64,000 bases of DNA. It comes from Gallionella sp. (GTDB lineage: Bacteria; Pseudomonadota; Gammaproteobacteria; Burkholderiales; Gallionellaceae). A program made the translations under genes and the position numbers. The notes under the pieces were generated by a model. The model worked only from the letters and a program-made list of their open reading frames with translations, was not told where the DNA came from and did no database searches. This document shows positions 59,348-64,000 of this stretch, in pieces. The stretch is from assembly GCA_028710525.1 (NCBI GenBank), contig JAQTTY010000005.1, forward strand, positions 62,001 through 126,000, written 5' to 3'. Each line of letters begins with the position of its first letter. Positions within the stretch are counted from its first letter, which is position 1.

Positions 59348-59857
59348 TCACTCAACTAATTGCAGGGTACTCATGCGCTCGGTCCAATCACCTGAGCTAT
59401 CTTGCACCATTTCTTTTATCTTCACTTCAGTTCCCTGCACTTCTAGGATTTTGCCAAAGTTCAACCCCAGATAGTTTCCAGCCTTTACTCTATATATCTT
59501 TGTGTCTGGCGCGCGAACCACAGCATATCCCACATTTTTTTGTTCCAAATAACCCACCATCTTTAAAGCCTCAAGTGGAAATTCCTCCAGCGCTTCTTTT
59601 GGCCTATCCAAATCTGGCTGATTTAATCCTGACCTGCCACCAGATCGCAAATCAGGCTTTCTGGGTTTGAACGGATCTGGGAGATTTGTTGCATTATCAT
59701 ATGCAAACGGCTCATAAGGCTTAACTTCGGGCGCTGGAGGAATTTTTCCTCTCAAATCGGCCCCAGAGTTTTTTACGTAATCCCGGAGATCCTGAAACTC
59801 TTCGCCGCCGCAACCAACTAAGATCATGGCAAATAAAGCTACAAATATAGGCTTCAT
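59348..59857 (-). CDS. pilP: Type IV pilus lipoprotein PilP
   Basis: Inner-membrane lipoprotein linking the PilMNO platform to the PilQ secretin. The 169-residue protein has signal MKPIFVALFAMILVGC (lipidated Cys16), a disordered Pro-rich linker containing FAYDNATNLPDPFKPRKP, and a C-terminal beta domain with LEEFPLEALKMVGYLEQKNVGYAVVRAPD and YRVKAGNYLGLNFGKI. The start ATG overlaps the pilO stop (ATGA). All features are normal for the family. Confidence 0.95.
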   Translation of the reverse strand: MKPIFVALFAMILVGCGGEEFQDLRDYVKNSGADLRGKIPPAPEVKPYEPFAYDNATNLPDPFKPRKPDLRSGGRSGLNQPDLDRPKEALEEFPLEALKMVGYLEQKNVGYAVVRAPDTKIYRVKAGNYLGLNFGKILEVQGTEVKIKEMVQDSSGDWTERMSTLQLVE

Positions 59858-60483
59858 CTTCCACCCCCAGCTCTTGTTGTTTTTCTTTGCGCTGCGACCT
59901 CGTTTTCATCCAAATATCTGTATGTTTTAGCGATGGCATCCATTGAAAGCAGTCCGCCTTGACCTGGGTTTATCGCAATCTCATTCAAGGTAACTATTCT
60001 TGGCAACATTGATATATCACTAGAAAAACGACCCAAGTCATCATAGTTACCACTAACTTTAATTGTTATAGGCTGCTCAACGAATGAACCATCAATTACT
60101 GCCTCGGCACCCGGCCTAAATAAATCAAACTGCAGACCTCGACCTAAGCCAGCCTGATTTATGTCCGTTAACAGTGCATCCATTTCGGATTTATTTGGGA
60201 GTTGCTTCAACAAGGCGCCAAGCGACTCCTGCGTCTCAATCAACTGTTTTTTAATCAAATCAAGGTTAATTGCCTGCTTCTTTTTCTCAAGGAAGGTTAC
60301 TTTTAGAGTTTCCTCTTCCGCCTTTACTGTCTGCAAACCATCCCATTGATCTTTTGAATCAACCATGACACCAATTGCGACTGCGGCGGCGAATATAAGC
60401 ACAAATGAAAGTAGCTTGGCAGACCAAGGCCACGAGCCAGGATCTTGGGGATTTAGATTCTTTAACTCATCTAAGTTAATCAT
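59854..60483 (-). CDS. pilO: Type IV pilus inner-membrane protein PilO
   Basis: A 209-residue bitopic protein, partner of PilN in the alignment complex. It has a short cytoplasmic tail containing LKNLNPQDPGSWPWSAKL, one transmembrane helix (about 26-43), a coiled-coil region (about 55-95, LEKKKQAINLDLIKKQLIETQESLGALLKQLPNKSEM) and a ferredoxin-like periplasmic domain with GNYDDLGRFSSDISMLPRIVTL. The gene starts four bases after pilN ends and overlaps pilP by four bases. Confidence 0.95.
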   Translation of the reverse strand: MINLDELKNLNPQDPGSWPWSAKLLSFVLIFAAAVAIGVMVDSKDQWDGLQTVKAEEETLKVTFLEKKKQAINLDLIKKQLIETQESLGALLKQLPNKSEMDALLTDINQAGLGRGLQFDLFRPGAEAVIDGSFVEQPITIKVSGNYDDLGRFSSDISMLPRIVTLNEIAINPGQGGLLSMDAIAKTYRYLDENEVAAQRKTTRAGGGR

Positions 60484-60487
60484 GCTT

Positions 60488-61075
60488 TCAACCCTTTTTG
60501 ACTACTGGCTTACCCGCCACATCGGACTGGATCTGCTCTTTGGTTAAGTTGAATGTTAATGTGAATTCACTCACACGCGCACCCGAGTTTGTAGCAGCAT
60601 GTATCTCTATCAATGCTGGCGAATCCAACCAAGGAGAAGATTCTATCGCTCTCATAAGCGTTGATACTCTTGCATTAGACTGCGCGTATCCTGCCATTGA
60701 TATCTTGCCGCCCGACTGTTTTATGGTTTTAATGTATACACCGTCTGGCAATATCCTCAACATCTGATCCATCAAGTGCACAACATCTGCCCGCGTACTT
60801 TGCAATCGCTCTACCACACTCTTCCTAGCTAATAGCGAAGCCGTTTGTTCACGCAACTTTTTTATTTCTTCTATTTGTTTATCCAAGAGGACTATCTCTT
60901 GCTTGAGATATAGATTTCGTCTTTCTTGGTAGGATATTTTAGCGCTGATTATTCCATGCACTATACCTATCAATAATCCACCGGCCATCAAGCTAATCAC
61001 ACTTAGCGCAATGAACTGAACCTTCCTGGCATGTCTTTTTTCCGCACGATGCGGCAGTAAGTTGATACGTATCAT
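60488..61075 (-). CDS. pilN: Type IV pilus assembly protein PilN
   Basis: A 195-residue bitopic inner-membrane protein that contacts PilM through its N-terminus: MIRINLLPHRAEKR holds the conserved INLLP motif. A transmembrane helix (about 24-46) and a coiled coil (50-85) follow, then a periplasmic domain with LRILPDGVYIKTIKQSGGKISMAGYAQSNARVSTLMRAIE. Its ATG overlaps the pilM stop by four bases and pilO starts four bases after it. Confidence 0.95.
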   Translation of the reverse strand: MIRINLLPHRAEKRHARKVQFIALSVISLMAGGLLIGIVHGIISAKISYQERRNLYLKQEIVLLDKQIEEIKKLREQTASLLARKSVVERLQSTRADVVHLMDQMLRILPDGVYIKTIKQSGGKISMAGYAQSNARVSTLMRAIESSPWLDSPALIEIHAATNSGARVSEFTLTFNLTKEQIQSDVAGKPVVKKG

Positions 61076-62172
61076 GATGGATCGAACCTCCTCATTGCCA
61101 ATCCGCAGGCGATAATCAATGCAGGCGCATCCATTTGTAGTTGCCTAGGCTTAATTCTGCTCGACAAGGTCATGAGCGCAAAAGGATTAGCAACCATCGT
61201 ACTTACTTGCGTTTTAGTTGCCACCGCATCATCCAATCCTGGCAATACCGCACATCCACCAGCCAATACTATATAGTCGACTTGGTTATATTGGGATGAT
61301 GTAAAGAAGAACTGTAGTGCACGCGCAATTTCCATGACCACATTTTGGCGGAAAGGCGCAAGAACATCATTTTCGTAGTTATCTGGCAATCCACCAGCTC
61401 GTTTTGCAACTTCAGCCTCTTCTGTCGAAAGTCCGAAAGTAGACTGAATCTGCTGAGTTAATTGATTTCCACCAATTTGTTGGTCTCGCGTATATACTGA
61501 CTGCCCATTTCGCAAGACATTTATATTCATTACGTTCGCACCGATATCGACCAAGGCTATACAGAGATCGTTCGCGCCACCTGGCAATTGCGCAGTAATG
61601 TGAGCAAATGCCGACTCAGCAGCATAAGTCTCTACATCCACAACTACCGCTTTCAAGCCAGCCGATTCTGCTGCTGCAACCCTATCCTCAACATTCGCTT
61701 TACGAGAGGCTGCTAACAGCACTTCCAACTCTTCTGCATTCCCCGAAGCCAAACCTAATACTTGAAAATCCAAGTTCACCTCATCCAACGCAAAGGGTAT
61801 GTACTGATTCGCTTCCGACTCTACTTGATACTCCAAATCCTCTTCTCTCAAACCTGCTGGCAGCAATATCTTCTTAGTAATTACCGCTCCGGCCGGAAGT
61901 GCGAGGCTGACATTCTTAATCTTCCCTCCCAAGCGCTTCCACGCTCTTCTCAAACTCTCCGAGACTGCGTCCAGATTATTGATATTGCCATCGCTCACAG
62001 CATCTTTGGGCAAAGGCTCTATAGAGTATCGCTCTACTACATATCCCGTACCTTTGGGCAACTGGCTTAATTCGACCATCTTGACTGATGACGTGCCAAT
62101 ATCCACCCCTATCATGGGCGGCGTTTTGGTTTGTAGAAAGTCTAGTGGGATATCAAAATTTACTTTAGGCAT
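61072..62172 (-). CDS. pilM: Type IV pilus assembly ATPase-like protein PilM
   Basis: Cytoplasmic actin-like (FtsA-fold) protein that docks on PilN. The 366-residue protein has the nucleotide loop MIGVDIGTSSVKMVELSQ, LCIALVDIGANVMNINVLRNGQ and IVLAGGCAVLPGLDDAVA in the order expected of the ASKHA fold. It is the first gene of the pilMNOPQ operon. A probable sigma-70-type promoter with a 7-bp inverted repeat lies in the 156-base gap to divergent mrcA. The ATG is at 62170-62172. Confidence 0.96.
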   Translation of the reverse strand: MPKVNFDIPLDFLQTKTPPMIGVDIGTSSVKMVELSQLPKGTGYVVERYSIEPLPKDAVSDGNINNLDAVSESLRRAWKRLGGKIKNVSLALPAGAVITKKILLPAGLREEDLEYQVESEANQYIPFALDEVNLDFQVLGLASGNAEELEVLLAASRKANVEDRVAAAESAGLKAVVVDVETYAAESAFAHITAQLPGGANDLCIALVDIGANVMNINVLRNGQSVYTRDQQIGGNQLTQQIQSTFGLSTEEAEVAKRAGGLPDNYENDVLAPFRQNVVMEIARALQFFFTSSQYNQVDYIVLAGGCAVLPGLDDAVATKTQVSTMVANPFALMTLSSRIKPRQLQMDAPALIIACGLAMRRFDPS

Positions 62173-62231
62173 AGACCGTTTAGAGCTGTTCTGTATAAAG
62201 TGGTTTAAATCCTAGCAATAACTACAGAAAG

Positions 62232-62260
62232 TGTAAAGCCATTTTTAGAATGGCTGTCAA
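62232..62260 (-). promoter_or_regulatory. Probable pilM promoter with embedded palindrome
   Basis: On the - strand TTGACA (62255-62260) is followed after 17 bases by TTTACA (62232-62237), a perfect -35 with a fair -10, about 60 bases before the pilM start. The spacer holds the perfect inverted repeat AGCCATT (62237-62243) / AATGGCT (62249-62255) with a five-base gap, a possible operator. Confidence 0.45.
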
Positions 62261-62274
62261 GAAGCTTAAGCCGA

Positions 62275-62280
62275 TATAAT
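62275..62280 (+). promoter_or_regulatory. Candidate -10 element for mrcA
   Basis: A perfect TATAAT on the + strand lies 49 bases before the mrcA ATG. No good -35 is seen at 16-18 bases upstream, where the sequence is the palindrome shared with the pilM promoter, so activity may need an activator. Confidence 0.35.
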
Positions 62281-62328
62281 GCCGGACTTTTCTAAATTGT
62301 CTTGTTCATATCTTTCGGGACTATTTCC

Positions 62329-64000
62329 ATGCCTTCTCGTCGCCTGACCTTAATCTTACTAATTTGCTCGGCAATTATATTGCTACCCGTCATTTTGTTG
62401 GGTATCGCTGTCGTTGTAACTTACCCCACACTACCTTCTTTGGAATCACTGACCGACTACCACCCCAAGATCCCTCTTCGCATTTATACGCAAGAAGGTA
62501 ATCTGCTTGGCGAGTATGGTGAAGAGCGTCGAGCGTTGGTTAAAATCGAGGATGTGCCTCTGCTGATGAAGCAGGCGATATTGGCTGCCGAGGACGATAG
62601 ATTCTACGAACATGGTGGCGTAGATTACGTAGGTGTTCTGCGAGCAGCAGCCTCGAATTTTACGTCTGGTGGCGCTAAGCAGGGCGCGAGCACTATCACA
62701 ATGCAAGTTGCGCGTAACTTTTTTCTCACCAAAGAAAAGACGCTCACCAGAAAATTTAATGAAGTCTTACTTTCTTTCAAAATCGAAGCCGCATTAAGCA
62801 AAGACGAAATACTTCAGCTATATATAAATCAGATTTACTTAGGGCAGAGAGCTTATGGCTTCGCTACTGCGTCACAAGTTTATTTTGGCAAGCCACTTGC
62901 TCAACTTTCTATTGCTGAATATGCCATGTTGGCCGGCCTTCCAAAAGCGCCATCGGCTTACAACCCCGTCGTGAATCCTAAACGTGCGAAGTTGCGCCAA
63001 TTATATGTTCTTCGTCGCATGCATGAACTCAGCTTTATCAATGACGAGTCCTTCCAATCTGCCCAAACTCAGCCTCTAAACACACATCATTTATCCAACA
63101 ACACCAGCCAAGCAGACTACTTGGCTGAAATGGTTAGAAGTATGATGTTTGAAAAGTTTGGTGATGCCACCTACACACAAGGGTTCAAGGTATATACAAC
63201 GATACGACAACTTGACCAATCTGCTGCCTATCAGGCTGTGCGCAAAGGCGTACTTGATTACGACCGCCGCCATGGTTACCGAGGTCCAGAAGGCTTTGCT
63301 GATCTAACGCAGGGGAATAGCGACGAGCAATTAGAAGAGGCATTGCAAGATACAGCGGACAGCGGCGACCTAATCCCAGCGATTGTGACTGCTGCATCGA
63401 GTCGTACAGTGACTGCGTATGCAAAGGGCGGTGAACGCATCAACTTAACTGCAGATGCACTTCGCTTCGCTGAGCGCGCGCTTAGCAATCGGACACCACT
63501 CAACCAGCGCATCATCGTTGGTTCCATCATCCGAGTGCAAAAGGATGAAAAGGGTGTGTGGCAGGTCAGTCAATTACCTCAGGTTGAAGCGGCTTTTGTT
63601 TCGGGAGACCCTCAAAACGGTGCTATCTATTCATTGATTGGCGGCTTCGACTTCAACAAGAATCAATTTAACCATGTCATTCAGGCTTGGCGTCAACCTG
63701 GCTCTAGTTTCAAGCCTTTCATATACTCTGCTGCCTTGGAAAAGGGATTCACGCCAGCAACCGTCATCAACGATGCGCCTTTAGATTTCGATGCACAGCA
63801 GACCGGTAGCGAACCATGGCAACCCAAAAATTATGACGGGACATATGATGGCCCCATGCGTATGCGTCAGGCACTCATCAAATCAAAGAACTTGGTGTCC
63901 ATACGCATTTTGCAATCCATCACTCCAAAATATGCTCAGGATTATGTGACCAAATTTGGTTTCGATGCTGACAAGCATCCGCCCTATCTGACCATGGCAC
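62329..64000 (+). CDS. mrcA: Penicillin-binding protein 1A (partial, C-terminus off the right edge)
   Basis: Bifunctional class A PBP that polymerises and cross-links peptidoglycan. About 557 residues are present of roughly 770-850 expected. An N-terminal anchor (about 8-33) is followed by the GT51 glycosyltransferase domain with AILAAEDDRFYEHGGVD, GASTITMQVARNFFL, and QIYLGQRAYGF. A PBP-OB region lies at about 300-430. The transpeptidase domain keeps the catalytic serine in RQPGSSFKPFIYSAAL and the SxN motif in IKSKNLVS. The ATG at 62329 is divergent from pilM, the usual betaproteobacterial arrangement. The KTG motif lies beyond the window. Confidence 0.97.
   Translation, partial: MPSRRLTLILLICSAIILLPVILLGIAVVVTYPTLPSLESLTDYHPKIPLRIYTQEGNLLGEYGEERRALVKIEDVPLLMKQAILAAEDDRFYEHGGVDYVGVLRAAASNFTSGGAKQGASTITMQVARNFFLTKEKTLTRKFNEVLLSFKIEAALSKDEILQLYINQIYLGQRAYGFATASQVYFGKPLAQLSIAEYAMLAGLPKAPSAYNPVVNPKRAKLRQLYVLRRMHELSFINDESFQSAQTQPLNTHHLSNNTSQADYLAEMVRSMMFEKFGDATYTQGFKVYTTIRQLDQSAAYQAVRKGVLDYDRRHGYRGPEGFADLTQGNSDEQLEEALQDTADSGDLIPAIVTAASSRTVTAYAKGGERINLTADALRFAERALSNRTPLNQRIIVGSIIRVQKDEKGVWQVSQLPQVEAAFVSGDPQNGAIYSLIGGFDFNKNQFNHVIQAWRQPGSSFKPFIYSAALEKGFTPATVINDAPLDFDAQQTGSEPWQPKNYDGTYDGPMRMRQALIKSKNLVSIRILQSITPKYAQDYVTKFGFDADKHPPYLTMA

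Noticed and set aside
1-64000. tRNA, rRNA, CRISPR arrays, insertion sequences or phage genes
   Set aside because: No cloverleaf-like intergenic sequence, regular spaced repeats, transposase, integrase or phage structural gene was recognised; gaps between genes are short.

Overview
The window reads as a chromosomal segment of a Gram-negative betaproteobacterium. Support comes from the order mrcA / pilMNOPQ / aroK-aroB / dgt, the block DUF2782 - thrB - BPSS1780-type membrane protein beside polA, and a heptose-containing LPS gene set. A member of the Nitrosomonadales/Gallionellaceae-like lineages is plausible, but the genus cannot be read from the sequence alone. No rRNA, tRNA, CRISPR array, prophage or transposase gene was seen. 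Both window ends cut a gene (aceE on the left, mrcA on the right).

Region 1 (1-22.5 kb) is mostly housekeeping. It holds aceE (partial), ilvA-fau, apaG-mltA, dsbC with a LOV-GGDEF blue-light diguanylate cyclase, polA divergent from a LOG-family gene, the DUF2782-thrB-membrane protein run, an unknown lipoprotein, uvrD, a MEKHLA protein, a cyclic-nucleotide-binding-fold protein, a PfkB kinase, a glycine-zipper lipoprotein, waaA and apaH. polA carries a pair of REP-like palindromes inserted in frame between its nuclease domains.

Region 2 (22.5-34.4 kb) is a GC-rich envelope glycosylation locus. The + strand run is wecE-like aminotransferase, MBOAT acyltransferase, SGNH-like partner, GT39-type membrane glycosyltransferase and methyltransferase. 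The facing - strand operon is GT4, GtrB/ArnC-like GT2, WecD-like N-acetyltransferase and GtrA-like flippase. Together they look like a pathway that makes a 4-acetamido-4,6-dideoxyhexose, loads it on undecaprenyl phosphate, flips it and transfers it in the periplasm. Between the two runs lies an AT-richer small secreted-protein gene followed by an integron attC-like site, apparently a solitary gene cassette.

Region 3 (34.4-54.2 kb) is a Wzx/Wzy-type O-antigen cluster read on the - strand. In transcription order it holds rfbF, rfbG, rfbH, a YerE-like thiamine-diphosphate carboligase, an SDR reductase, a hexapeptide acyltransferase, Wzx, a GT2, a Wzy candidate, an SDR, a GT4, a WbpV-like SDR, a WbpL-like initiating transferase, a WbpM-like 4,6-dehydratase, a WaaL ligase and a WaaE-like core transferase. 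waaC is embedded on the opposite strand. The content predicts an O-unit with a branched CDP-3,6-dideoxyhexose (yersiniose type) and an N-acetylated 6-deoxyhexosamine at the lipid-linked end. Many genes here start with TTG or GTG in stop/start overlaps.

Region 4 (54.5-64 kb) returns to conserved genes but at visibly lower GC than region 1: dgt, an in-frame aroK-aroB fusion with A8 tracts at the junction, the type IV pilus assembly operon pilMNOPQ, and divergent mrcA (partial).
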